This document shows positions 20,817 through 32,460 of a DNA stretch of 64,000 bases, piece by piece (positions within the stretch are counted from its first letter, which is position 1; each line of letters opens with the position of its first letter). The position numbers and the translations under genes are program-made. The notes below the pieces were generated by a model. The model searched no databases, was not told where the DNA came from, and saw only the letters and a list, made by a program, of their open reading frames with translations. This DNA is from Iris pallida (taxonomy: Eukaryota; Streptophyta; Magnoliopsida; Asparagales; Iridaceae). Location: positions 13,675,138 to 13,739,137 of the forward strand of contig JANAVB010023996.1 in NCBI GenBank assembly GCA_029216955.1, given 5' to 3'.

Positions 20817-21028
20817 CCTATATGTTGGGATGAAATCGGTGAACAGCAAGTGCTCAGACGAAAACTTATGGAACAGACCGTCGAAAAGGTCCGTTTAAAT
20901 CGAGAAAGGCTTAGAGTTGCCCAAAGCCAGCAGATGAGTTAGGCGGATGTATATCGGCGACCCTTGGAACCTACTGTGGGCAATCATGTATTCTTGAAGG
21001 TCACACCCATGCGAGGTGTGATGCGGTT
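20817..21028 (+). pseudogene. Element C integrase fragment, upstream part
   Basis: The plus strand encodes PICWDEIGEQQVL, EKVRLNRERLRVAQS, then after a TAG ADVYRRPLEPTVGNHVFLKV and RGVMRF. It matches the same region of element B (WDDVGERQML, RVAQDRQRHWADAHR, VGDHVFLRI). It is cut on the left by element A and on the right by complex E, and the protein sequence resumes at 27063 (GMKEKLSSRLFEPFDIL). Confidence 0.85.
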
Positions 21029-22787
21029 TGTCCTCGCTTCGGACTCTGTGAGACCATTCGTCCTTGCTAAAGCATGATGCCGTACAAGCCAAAGTTGTGC
21101 TTGCATAAGGCCCAGACCTGTATAATGAAAAAATAGATAAGATAGACAATACGCAACAAAACATAAAGCAGATAATTGAAGCAGCAACGAATATTTTACA
21201 GATATATGAATTGAACACAATGGTAACAAGAAACAATTCTCTTTATTGATATTACTTGAAAAATTTACAAGCTCTCATTTTTCTTTGATATAATGCCATA
21301 TTTGGCTATATTCTCTCATAAACTTTATAAAAGTACAATGATCCTATCGCATACATTACATCCTTTTATATAAAACCAACTCTTGCAACAGATGTCCATC
21401 TCTTAGTATCTCTTCTGATTTCTGGCTCCTGAGGATGAGGCACAGGCTATCGCTTTGGACTATCCTTATCGATGCATCCTGTAGCTGCATGCAGACTGAT
21501 GGTGGATCAGTATATCAGCATACTGGTGATTGTAAACAAAGGGCTACATTTGTCTGAAACGATCATTGTTTATTTAGTGAGAAAATGTTTCTTGTGATGT
21601 GATCTTGCTACTTTTTACCTATGTTCATTTCATGTATACATAGTCAGTTTACATCTCTTTTGAAAACACTATTGAAAAGCCATAATTCATTTCATTGCAA
21701 TTCAAGCATACAAGGGACTATTCATTTGAAGCACAGTACCCAGCGTATTTCATGAGCCCTAATTATTTTTTTGTTTAAGCAACTCTTAGGGTCAATGACA
21801 AGCATGATGTCGTATTTTTTCTTTAATGGGACATAGCGTTTCTTTGCAACAGATTAATCTCTTCAAGCAATTTATAGAAAACTTAAGCAACACATATATA
21901 TCACTTTTCAGTAATTCTTACCATAGCTGACATTCATCCCTGCACAAAATAGATTAGCACAATTTTCATATATAAGAAGCATACTTTTTCGTCCCAACAT
22001 GTTAGGCTTGCAATAATCTTTGTCTATATGCATGAATATAACTCTGTGGTTCATGGGCATTCCCATATTAGCAGTTGGGACGTTCTAGCCCATCTCACTA
22101 ATAGGCTGACACCCTCCTTTGTTGCAGGAACTTCTAGCCCTAGGTATCCTATTCTCTCCTAGGCCGATCGATTTCGGGTGCACCCAGAATCGATCGAGAG
22201 ACTACCACTTGTGCACAAGCCGTCAAGACCAATACAAATGTAGCTATCACATATAACTATCATGCACCAATCGAGCAACTTGTAAATAATTTCATCTTTT
22301 TCTTTTTCATGTAATCGATCCAGTAGCTCTACTCTTTTCTCTATACGGACAAGCCGTATCATCATTTTTCAGGAAACTCTTGTAAAATAGCAATCTATCC
22401 AACATTTTAATCTTTAGCAATAGTTCAATATCATTAAGCATTGAAACATACTTGACAGCATATGATAGACATATAAAAGCATCTCATTTCTTTTGTTATT
22501 AGCTTGGCAAGGTTCTCTTGATCAAGGCAACGTTCATTTCTTAGCAAGGCATCGTATTATCTCTGTTTCTTGTTTTAGCAAAGCAATATGTGAATTCTCT
22601 TATAAGCATATTCAATGATTTACCATCTTGTTATTAACAATAGCATTCAATCAAAAACACAGATTCTTATTAGGCGTAAGCGAATCATAAAATGAGTCTT
22701 TATCCACTCACCTAGATTAATCGTCTTCTATTGTAGAGCCAGCAATCCGATCTCTCTGTTTATCTAGTGCCTTCGCGGAGCGGGGCA
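21029..22787 (-). repeat. Complex E, LTR 1 (3'-most), end truncated
   Basis: Matches LTR 2 and 3 but starts TGTCCTCGCTTCGG, lacking about 30 bases after TGTC, perhaps deleted between short GTC repeats. Ends CGCGGAGCGGGGCA. Confidence 0.85.
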
Positions 22788-23109
22788 ACATAATTACCTA
22801 CCAAGAAGAAGTTTCGTCCTTAAAACATAAGAAGAAACTTACGATATCCTTATCAGCGATAGTCCTCATACTTCGCCATCATCAACCGATAGAACTCTTA
22901 ATTCAGATCATATCAAAACTCTTGTTCAATAAAGTATCTCAATCCCAATCAATAAAACGTATGGCGGCATCTTAAAATATGAACTTATTATATGGAACGT
23001 TCATCTCATCGATGATATCAAGCAGGCAAGAAAATTTTGATGAGGAGAACATCTTCGAATTCAGTTGAATCAAAATTGGCCAGAGGATCATGTTGCTCTG
23101 ATACCATTC
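22788..23109 (-). other. Complex E, internal piece 1, with primer-binding site
   Basis: The minus strand reads TGGTATCAGAGC at 23106-23095, three bases from the LTR: a perfect initiator-Met tRNA site. The rest is non-coding and ends in a GGTAGGTAATTATGT stretch next to LTR 1, in the place of the polypurine tract. Confidence 0.85.
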
Positions 23110-24887
23110 TGTCACGCCCCGATCCTGCAGAGTTCTTTTTATCTCGCTTCGGACTCTGTGAGACTGTTCGTCCTCGCTAAGGCGTGATGCCGTGCAAGCC
23201 TAAGTTGCGCTTGAACAAGGCTAAGACCTGTACAATGATAAAATAGACAAGATTGTCAATACACAGCAGAACATAAAGCAGATAATTGAAGCAACAGCGA
23301 ACATTTTACATATATGAATTGAACACAATGGTAACAAAAAATAATTCTCTTTATTGATATTCCTTGAACAATTTACAAGCTCTCATTTCTCTTTGATACA
23401 ATACCATATTTGGCTACATTCTCCCATAAACTTTACAAAAGTATAATGATCCCATCCCATATATTACATCCTTTTATATACAAAACCAACTCTTGCAACA
23501 GATGTCTATCTCTTGGCATCTCTTCTGATTTCTGGCTCCTAAAGATAAGGCACGGGCTATCGCTTCGAACTATACTTCTCGATGCGTCCTGCACTTGCAT
23601 GCAGACTGATGGTGGGTCAGTATATCAGAATACTGGTGATTGTGAACAAAGGGCTACATTTGTCTGAAACGATCACTGTTCATTTAGTGAGGAAATATTT
23701 CTTGTGATGTGATCTTGCTACTTTTTACTAATGTTCATTTCATGCATAGAGAGTCAGTTTACATCTCTTTTGAAAACACTTTTGAAAAGCCATAATTCAT
23801 TTCATTGCAATTCAAGCATACAAGGGACTATTTTGAAGCACAGTGCGCAACGTATTTCACGAGCCCTAATTATTTCTTTTGTTTAAGCAACTCTTAGGGT
23901 GAATGACAAGCATGACGTCATATCTTTTCTTTAATGGGACATAGCTTTCTTTGCAACAAATTAATCTCTTCAAGCAATTTATAGAATACTTAAGCAACAC
24001 ATATATATCACTTTTCAGTGATTCTTACCATAGATGACAGTCATCCCTGTACAAAATAGGTCAGCACAATTTGCATATAAGAAGCATACTTTTCTGTCCC
24101 AACATGTTAGGCTTGCAATAATCTTTGTCTATATGTATGAATATAAATCTATGGTCCATGGGCATTCCCATATTAGCAGTTGGGATGTTCTATCCTATTT
24201 CACTAATAGACTGACATCCTCCTCTGGTTGCGGGGACTTCGAGCCCCAGGTGTCTGTTCTCTCTTAGGCCGATCGATTCGGGTGCCCATAAAATCGATCG
24301 AGTGACTACCACTTGTGCACAAGCTGTCTAGACCAATGTAAATACAGCTATCACATAAAACTATCAGCACCAATCGAGAAACTTGTAAACAATTTCATCT
24401 TCTTCTCTTCATATAATCGAGCCAGTAGCTCTACTCTTTTCTCTATGCGGACAAGCCGTATCATCTCTTTTCAGGCAACTCTTTTACAATAGCAATCTAT
24501 CCAGCATTTCAATCTTTTACAATAGTTCAATATCATTAAGCATTAAAACATACTTGATAGCATAAAATAGACATATGAAAGAATCTCATTTCTTTTGTTA
24601 TTAAAATGGCAAGGTTCCTTGATCAAGTCAACGTTCATTTCTTTGTAAGACATCGTATTATCTCTATTTCTTGTTTTAGCAAAGCAACATGTGAATCTCT
24701 TATAAGCATACTCAATGATTTACCATCTTGTTACTAACAGTAGCATTCAATCAAAAACTCAGATTCTTATTTGGCGTAAGCGAATCATAAAATGAGTCTT
24801 TGTCCACTCACCCAGATTAATCGTCTTCTGTTGCAGAGCCAGCAATCCGATCTCTCTGTTTATTTAATGACTTCGCGGAGCGGGGCA
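23110..24887 (-). repeat. Complex E, LTR 2
   Basis: TGTCACGCCCCGATC to CGGAGCGGGGCA, 1778 bp. Shared by both units of the array. A partial second copy (24114-24887) lies after the gap at 56869-57642. Confidence 0.9.
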
Positions 24888-25212
24888 CTACATAAATATC
24901 CATCGAAAACAAGTTTTCTCCTCAAAACTTAAGGAGAAACTTACAATATCCTTAGCAGCTATAGTCCCCATCCTTCGCCATCATCAAATAAAACTCTCAC
25001 TTCAGATCATATCAAAACTTTTGTTCAATAAAGCATCTCAATCCCAATCAATAAAATGTATGCCGACATCTTAAAATATTTACAGACTTATTGTATGGAA
25101 TGTTCATCTCATCGATGATATCAAACAGGCAAGAAAATTTTGATCAGAAGAACATCTTCGAATTCAGTTGAATCAAAATTGGCTAGAGAATCATGTTGCT
25201 CTGATATTATTC
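24888..25212 (-). other. Complex E, internal piece 2
   Basis: 325 bp, close match to internal piece 1. Its primer-binding site at 25209-25198 reads TAATATCAGAGC, two changes from the initiator-Met form. Confidence 0.85.
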
Positions 25213-27059
25213 TGTCACGCCTCAATCCTGTAGAGTTTTTTCGTCCTCGCTTTGGACTCAGTGAGACCGTTCGTCCTTGCTAAGGCGTGATGCCTTACAA
25301 GCCTAAGTTGCGCTTGCATAAGGCCAAGACCTGTACAATTACGGAATAGACAAGATAGACAATACGCAGCGAAACATAAAGCAGATAATTAAAGCAGCAA
25401 CGGATATTTTGTAGAAATATGAATTGAACACAATGGTAACAAGAAATAATTCTTTTTTATATTCCTTGAACAATTTACAAGCTCTCATTTCTCTTTGATA
25501 CAATGCCATATTTGGCTACATTCTTTCAAAATCTTTACAAAAGTACAATGATCTCGTCCAATACATTACATCCTTTTATATACAAAACCAACTCTTGCAA
25601 CAGATGTCCATCTCTTGGCATCTCTTCTGATTTCTGGCACTTGAGGATGAGGCACGGGCTATCGCTTTGGACTATCCTTCTCGATGCGTCATGCACCTGC
25701 GTGCAGACTAATAGTGGGTTAGTATATCAGCATACTGGTGATTGTGAACAAAGGGCTACATTTGTCTGAAACGATTACTGTTTATTTAGTGAGAAAATAT
25801 TTCTTGTGATGTGATCTTGCTACTTTTTACCTATGTTCATTTCATGTATACAGAGTAAGTTTACATCTCTTTTGAAAACACATTTGAAAAGCCACAATTT
25901 ATTTCATTGCAATTCAAGCATATAATGGGACTATTTATTTGAAGCACAATGCGCAGCGTATTTCACGGGCCCTAATTATTTGTTTTGTTTAAGCAACCCT
26001 TAGGGTCAATGACAAGCATGATATCATATTTTCTTTAGTGGGACATAGCATTTCTTTGCAACAGATTAATCTCTTCAAGCAATTTATAGAAAACTTAAGA
26101 AACACACACACACACACACACATATTATATATATTATATATATATATAATATATATATTATATAATATATATATCACTTTTTAGTGATTCTTACCATAGT
26201 CGACAGTCATCCCTGCACAAAATAGGTCAGCACAATTTGCATATATAAGAAGCATACTTTTTCGTCCCAACATGTTAGGCTTGCAATAATCTTTATCTAT
26301 ATGCATGAGTATAACTCTGTGGTCCATGGGCATTCCCATATTAGCAGTTGTGACATTCTCGCCCATCTCACTAATAGACTGACACCCTCCTCTGGTTGCG
26401 GGGACTTCAAGCCCCAGGTGTCCTGTCCTTTCCTAGGCCGATCGATTTCGGGTGCCCCCAGAATCGATCGAGAGACTACCACTTGTGCACAAGCCGTCTA
26501 GACCAATTTAAATGCAGCTATCACATAAAACTATCATGCACCAATCGATCAACTTGTAAACAATTTCATCTTCTTCTTTTCATGTAATCGAGCCAGTAGC
26601 TCTACTCTTTTCTCTATACGGACAAGCCGTATCATCTCTTTTCATGCAACTCTTGTACAATAGCAATCTATCCAATATTTTAATCTTTTGCAATAGTTCA
26701 ATATCATTAAGCATTGAAACATACTTGACAACATATGATAGACATATGAAAGCATATCATTTCTCTTGTTATTAGCACGACAAGGTTCTCTTGATCAAGG
26801 CAATATTCATTTCTTAGCAAGGCTTCGTATTATCTCTGTTTCTTGTTTTAGCAAAGCAACATGTGAATTCTCTTATAAGCATACTCAATGATTTACCATC
26901 TTGTTATTAACAATAGCATTTAATCAAAACTCAGATTCTTATTAAGCGTAAGCGAATCATAAAATGAGTCTTTGTCCACTCACCCAGATTAATCGTCCTC
27001 TGTTATAGAGCCAACAATTCGATATCTCTGTTTATCTAGTGCCTTCGCGAAGCGGGGCA
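25213..27059 (-). repeat. Complex E, LTR 3 (5'-most)
   Basis: TGTCACGCCTCAATCC to CGAAGCGGGGCA, 1847 bp; longer than LTR 2 partly because of a CA/TA microsatellite. A second copy is at 57960-59805. Confidence 0.9.
26105..26172. repeat. CA and TA microsatellite in LTR 3 of E
   Basis: (CA)n then (TA)n with interruptions. The equivalent at 58851-58920 differs in length. Confidence 0.95.
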
Positions 27060-27062
27060 CTA

Positions 27063-27497
27063 CTGTTAGGAATGAAAGAAAAGCTGAGCTCGAGATTATT
27101 TGAACCCTTCGATATCCTTGAGAATGTGGCCTCAGTGGCTTATCGACTTGCACTACCTCTGGCTCTAGCTGAAGTACACGATGTCTTCCATGTGTCTCAA
27201 CTACGGAAGTACATGCATAATCCAAGCTATATAGTGAACTTCGATTAGTTGCAACTGAGCGCTGACTTATCCTATTTTGAAGAACCTATTCAGATTTTGG
27301 ACAGGAAATAAAAAGTTTTGCAGCATTGAACGGTATCTTTGGTTAACGTGTTATGGTGGAATCATGTTGTCGAGGAGTCGACATAGGAACTTGATGAGGA
27401 GATGAGGGTGAAATACCCTTCGATGTTTGATAACCTTGAGGTAGGACTTTTTTTAAGTTATGAGGACAAATTTTTTTCTTAGTGGTATATTATGTAG
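27063..27497 (+). pseudogene. Element C integrase C-terminus with chromodomain
   Basis: The plus strand encodes GMKEKLSSRLFEPFDIL, then VAYRLALPLALAEVHDVFHV and SQLRKYMHNPS, the GPY/F module of a chromovirus integrase. Past a stop at about 27246 follows a degenerate chromodomain (EEPIQILDRK, SLVNVLWWNHVVEEST, MRVKYPSMFDN) with further stops. The 3' end runs through GAGGACAAATTTTTTTCTTAG into the LTR. Confidence 0.88.
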
Positions 27498-29241
27498 TGT
27501 CCCCCTCCTAGTGGTTCACTATGTAAGGATTATGGCTTGATTAACTCGGTCAGAACCAAGTGTTGAGGAAACTTACCATCGACATCGAATCGATCACAAA
27601 CAAATGCATAAGAACCTTTTCAACTAATGGATCAGTTTCTCTTAAAATGAGTATAAAGTTTTCTCTGGATGTCTTGATGCTAATTTTGCTACTTGGTTTT
27701 GATGGATGCTTTTCTGAATGGTTTCTGATCATTTGATTCTTGCCCATTTTATCATTTTTATGGCATTTATTCTTAAGAATTCTAAGAGAAAGGAACATAA
27801 TGAGACGGAGTATTAACCAAACTTTTGGTGCCATCACAGGCGGACGCATGACGGGAAGCTAGTCGCATAAGTGTTCCTCTCCCTCTCGACAATTCTCTAA
27901 TTGGTGAGTGTAGATTCTCTGTGGTGGTTTGTTCCTTCTCCGCTACTCCTTCATGCCAACTAAATGAATTCTCTTGTTGCCTTGCTACATTCGTTGATCG
28001 ATAATAAATGCTAATGTCACAAGTCAATGCCACTAGGAAGCTAGTGAAATAAACATTGAAATGAATTGATTATGCTGCTAATACCAATGAATGAATGAAA
28101 TGTTGTGTGACCCTATGAACATTGAAATGATGCTTGTCCCTATGAATATTGAAATGCTGCGATAAATGTTGGAGAGATGAATTGATGCTTGAGATGATGA
28201 ATATGAAATACTGGGAGTTGAACATGTTGTCTCTTTACTTTCAATATTACCATGCACTGTATGTTTATCGAGTTGGACACACATTCGTATGGTCATGGAC
28301 AACTTGTGCACAAGATTTGAGATAAGTTTCCACGAATCAGTACTCGGGAAGCCGGGACTGATTCAGCCTAGGAGAAAACATTGGCAAGCTATGGGAGTAC
28401 GGGTATTATGAGGCACTCTTAGAGGCTAGCTACCTACTTTTAGTGGACATTGTAATACCTTGAAGTCCTATATAACAAAATAGTCTGTATGATTTAAAAA
28501 TGCCAGTGGCCATGTAGTCAGGATGCATGCTAATGATTATCTAATGTAGGAGCGGTAAGTTTATAACCTGTATCTTATGCAGTATTGGATCGACAATGGG
28601 TAAAGTATTTCATATTCTATATGTTTCACTGTTGCGTTACATTAGATGAACATAATCGCTGAATGTTGCTAGTCCCTAATATAAATCTCATGATTAAAAT
28701 GCTTGTCATAATTACAAATATCGTTTAGCTGAGTGGGCAAAAAAAGGGCTCACCCAGTACCATTTTATAATATGCTGACCCCTCATCCCAGGTAATGGGG
28801 AAGGCACGAACGTATGTCAAAATTAAGGCTTTTTGAGTTGCTGCTATTTCTTTTCAAATTACTTTCAATAAAAATGCACAAAGTATTGCGGAGTTTTTAA
28901 GTTTGCTGCTTGGATTTTCAAATATAATAAAGGGGTATAATGTATAAAATGAGAAGTTATTTCATGGCAGCCTATCAGTTATTTTTTATGCATAAATGTA
29001 AGCCCGAATGGCATTTCGAAGCTACAATTATCAATAAAATCAATTATTTCTTTCTATTCTACGTACTAATGTTTCTGCAATGTGGCTTTATTTTCAAATG
29101 TTTCAAAATGACACAAATGTGCACGTTCTTGCCTTCTACAAGTGTAACACCAGACTTGTACGACATCATGCCCTAGCGAGGACAAACGATTCAGAGTGAA
29201 TCAAAGCGAGGACGAATGATTCCCCTAATCGGGGTGTGATA
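27498..29241 (+). repeat. 3' LTR of element C
   Basis: Starts TGTCCCCCTCC and ends CTAATCGGGGTGTGATA, recognisable as a decayed GGGGCGTGACA. Its last 130 bases are homologous, in inverted orientation, to the first 130 bases of the E LTRs (the GCGAGGACGAA and GCATGATG boxes), so C and E belong to related families. No coding content. Confidence 0.8.
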
Positions 29242-29266
29242 ATTCTACTGGAGAATTTTTGAAGAC

Positions 29267-29308
29267 CTGTTATCTATTGCATACTAAAAGCTTATGAGTA
29301 TATAATAG
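29267..29308. other. Stem-loop 3 of the Tat 3' zone (element D)
   Basis: Lower stem CTGTTAT with ATAATAG and upper stem ATACT with AGTAT. Follows the box ATTCTACTGGAGAATTT at the same spacing as in element A. Confidence 0.6.
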
Positions 29309-29564
29309 TTCCAATAAGGATAACTTGAAGCTTACTTTGCTGAGAAATTTGTAACATTTATTGTCCCCATAATATAGATAACATATTATAAATCAAACAA
29401 AAACTTCAGGAATGTCGCACTGTACATTCACATAAAATATCATCAATTCCAAGTTGAATTTTATTGGTAATATTTCTTCAAAAATTTGCAATTGATTGGC
29501 ATCATCAACAGGTCTCTGTTTGTCTTTGTGAGCCTGTATGCTCCATTCGAATACACTGATTTGA

Positions 29565-30090
29565 CTATAAAAGGGCCTCCATATTTTTCTTTGCTCTTAG
29601 TGTCATAATCATCGGTCTTCTCATTGTAAGAACCAGGTCACCGACTTGAAAGACCATTTCTTTCACCTTTTTATTGAAGGCTTTAGAAATACGGTCTTGG
29701 AATAGTTCAATGCACTGTTGAGATATCAGATGCTTCTCATTTAGTGCTTCCAACTCTTGTAACCGTAGATGATCATTGTCTTCAGTTGTCAATTCGTTGG
29801 ATATTACAATTTGAAGGGATGGACTCTGGATCTCCAAGGAAAGAACTACTTTGCTCCCCTTGAATAAGAAAAATGACGTAATGCCAGTTGAGGTTCTTAC
29901 AGTGGTACGATATGCCTAAAGACATTCACCAAGCTTCTCGTTCTAGGCACATTTGTTGCAAGAAATGAACTTCTTGGGCAACTTGATTATTGTTTTGTTA
30001 AAAGCTTCTACTAATCCATTAACTGCAGGATTATATGTTGTAGAAGCTATGTTCTGGATTCAATTTTTGTCACAAGACCAATAGAATGCT
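29565..30090 (-). pseudogene. Integrase C-terminal part of element D
   Basis: A 90-codon open frame (MEIQSPSLQIVISNELTTED, then LRLQELEALNEKHL) plus broken upstream codons (NGLVEAFNKTIIKL, YRTTVRTSTG). It includes VFQVGDLVL. It parallels element A residue by residue with many substitutions, so the two Tat copies diverged long ago. Confidence 0.85.
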
Positions 30091-30101
30091 TGATAGCCGA
30101 T

Positions 30102-30205
30102 TGTGAGACTCGTCTCACATCATCGTATTTGTATATATACGTATTTTATATTGTCTTATGTATTTTTTTGACTTTCGGTGAACTGTAGAAAAACTTGATT
30201 TTTGA
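30102..30205. other. Short unassigned spacer with perfect palindrome
   Basis: TGTGAGAC-TC-GTCTCACA at 30102-30119 is a hairpin with 8-bp arms. The rest is AT-rich and matches nothing else I recognise apart from its own copy at about 62850-62954. Confidence 0.6.
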
Positions 30206-31391
30206 TGTCACGCCCCAATTCCAAAATACGTAAGAACTTAGCCAGCTAATACGATATAGAATAAGTTCCTAATTTAATAGACTTACTCCGTATGTACTAC
30301 ATTGTAAAGGTAAACCTAATCTATCTCAAGTATAACTCAATCCATAATAATGAATAAAATCAAGAATAAACAAATAATATATGTCATGGTCTGCAGCCCA
30401 CTAACATATATGTTGAATAGACTCGTGGAACAATATGGATCTATAAAACTAAGCTAATAAGCAAAAAACAAGTAAATATAAAATCATAAAATATACCTAA
30501 ATAGGAAATAACAACACTATCAAGATCATTGAGCTAACTTAGCACAATCAACTACTTGGTGAAATCACCAGGTCTTCAGAGGGACGTAATAAGATACAAA
30601 AGTACATGTCATAATATGAACTAAATAAATATAAAGAATAACCTAGATCATAACATGGTTTAGTATCCCATCATCGAAGTAGTGAACCACCTCTACAACC
30701 AAACAAGGACAAATGATTGGCATCCTATTCTATGATAAGACAATCTCCAATGCTATGAGTATGTATAAGTACATATCTAACCACTCTATGTAAATACATA
30801 TGGAGATGACGTTAGGCATATGGGTCGATGATAAGGATATAGCACCGAATCACAGGCTGGTGTTGGATTATGATCTGATGCCCAAACAGGAAACTATGAA
30901 CTATAAGCCAAACATGCAACTATGAAACTCATGACTCCGTAACCTCCTCTAGTGATTACACAGTCTAAAGAGAATGTCTCATATGACTACTAATAGTCTT
31001 CCCTGCCCATGGATGGTATAAGTCATATCCATGAATCAAACAACTCATATTTTAATACGAGTCACTATGCTAGACACCATCTAACTCTATATGTACTGAA
31101 CCACGAACCGTTCGTACCGAAGATCAGCCAAATATGTAAGCTTGTGCCAACTCAAAGTTCCTCACTCTCAGTATTGTGTGATGCCTCGTGACAAGTCATA
31201 GAAGTTATTAGGAATAACTTCAAAATTCTGGGAACGTATACTAACTTTAAGTCACACACACGTACATGCACTCGCTACCGTATCGATGCTATCATCGATA
31301 GCACCCAAGTCAAACTTGGATCCACTCTACTAATGCTACCAATAAGACTAAGCCGCTCAGTCTCCAACGATCCTCCAAATTCGGCATCCTT
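30206..31391 (-). repeat. X: chromovirus-type LTR piece, truncated by element F
   Basis: Begins TGTCACGCCCCAATTCC, like the inner ends of minus-oriented chromovirus LTRs (B, E), and shares internal order with B (a CCAGGTCTTCAG box near 30570). No end is seen before element F begins at 31397. A related LTR starts at 51664. No coding content. Confidence 0.6.
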
Positions 31392-31396
31392 GCCCC

Positions 31397-32408
31397 TGTT
31401 GGCCCATTGGTTATAGTCACACCTGATTTTGATAATCAACATAAACTTTGGTCAATACACAAATAATATATTACAAGTACAAGAACAGAACGTCTACTTC
31501 CAACAAGCTATTACTCGTCATCTTTGTTGTTCAAAAACTACAGATGCAGATCAAAAATTAATTTATATTTTATGTATTTTTTTTATTGAGTCTAGGAAAA
31601 TATGTGGTTGATCGGATTGGCAATTGGCTTTCTATTGAACTCCACTGTCCAAAATAAGCCTACCTATATACCTCACATTCTATACTAAGACTATACCTAA
31701 TCCTATATCAAATACTCATATGAAAAGCCCAAACAAAAATGAGCAGATATTCATGAAATAACTCAGACCGAGTTAGGCTCGAGTTCGTTCATAGCTGTTC
31801 CAGAACGTTTTAGTCTTACTGAATATCTGTAACCACTTTTCAAAATACAAAATTTGAGGACCCGAACTCATGCCGAGTTCTGCCCAAAAAATACTATAAA
31901 TAGAGAAGAACTTCACATTCCAAATCATACATTCATTCCTCTCTCTCTATTCAAAAGCATTCCAGAGCTATTCATTTTCATATCTAGCCTTAACGATGCC
32001 TAGCCAAGCCAAGTGCCATTCTGTTTCAATCTAGTATTTGGTTGTTTGAGTTATAAAGAAGGCTCTCCGAAAACGTTTCAGTTTTCAAAGCTTGCCTCAG
32101 TTGAAGTTGAGTCCTTCAGACGAAAACTCTTGTTATAAAAAGCTGCAAGCGCTCGGTTAAAGCTTATGCCATAGTGGATTAATATCGAGCAAGAGTACTC
32201 GAGACTGGACTAGTCCCTTAGAGGAATACCAGTATACATCACCGTGTCATGAGTTTGCTTTTTTGATGCTCTTTACTCTCTGCATTTAAATTTCAAAGTT
32301 TGCTCAATACTTTATACTGTGACACTGGTTAGAATATTTATAATTGGTGATTATCTTTCTGCTACACACACACTCTATTCACCCCTAGAGGTGCTCAACA
32401 TTCCTACA
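31397..32408 (+). repeat. 5' LTR of element F
   Basis: 1012 bp, partner of 53980-54999. Includes a clear TATA box. Confidence 0.92.
31895..31903 (+). promoter_or_regulatory. TATA box in 5' LTR of element F
   Basis: TATAAATAG, well matched to the plant consensus. Transcription would begin about 30 bases on, near 31925-31935. The same place in the 3' LTR (54483) reads TATAAATTA. Confidence 0.7.
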
Positions 32409-32410
32409 AT

Positions 32411-32427
32411 TGATATCAGAGCAGGTT
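32411..32427 (+). other. Primer-binding site of element F
   Basis: TGATATCAGAGCAGGTT, two bases after the LTR. It differs by one G-to-A from the initiator-Met site TGGTATCAGAGC. Confidence 0.85.
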
Positions 32428-32460
32428 ATATACAAATATAACACTCTAGAGATTATATAT

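Larger units (their letters stand above)
21029..27062 (-). mobile_element. Complex E: LTR-internal-LTR-internal-LTR array in element C
   Basis: Three minus-oriented LTRs of about 1.8 kb (21029-22787, 23110-24887, 25213-27059) are separated by two internal pieces of about 325 bp (22788-23109 and 24888-25212). The internal pieces resemble each other, have an initiator-Met primer-binding site next to the LTR, and encode nothing. The flanks CGGTT (21024-21028) and CTGTT (27063-27067) look like a target duplication with one mismatch, and the host reading frame of C resumes across the complex. Three extra bases, CTA, lie between the last LTR and the flank. Confidence 0.85.
29242..30101 (-). mobile_element. 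Element D: fragment of a second Tat element (integrase end and 3' zone)
   Basis: Colinear with 1220-2010 of element A: the ATTCTACTGG box and hairpin at the left, then the integrase C-terminus on the minus strand. It ends on the left exactly at the LTR of C and on the right near 30101. The rest of the element is not in the window. Confidence 0.85.

Noticed and set aside
20563..20817. 84-codon minus-strand ORF with repeated Ala-Pro-Lys motifs
   Set aside because: It is the translation of the 26-bp tandem array in the LTR of A.
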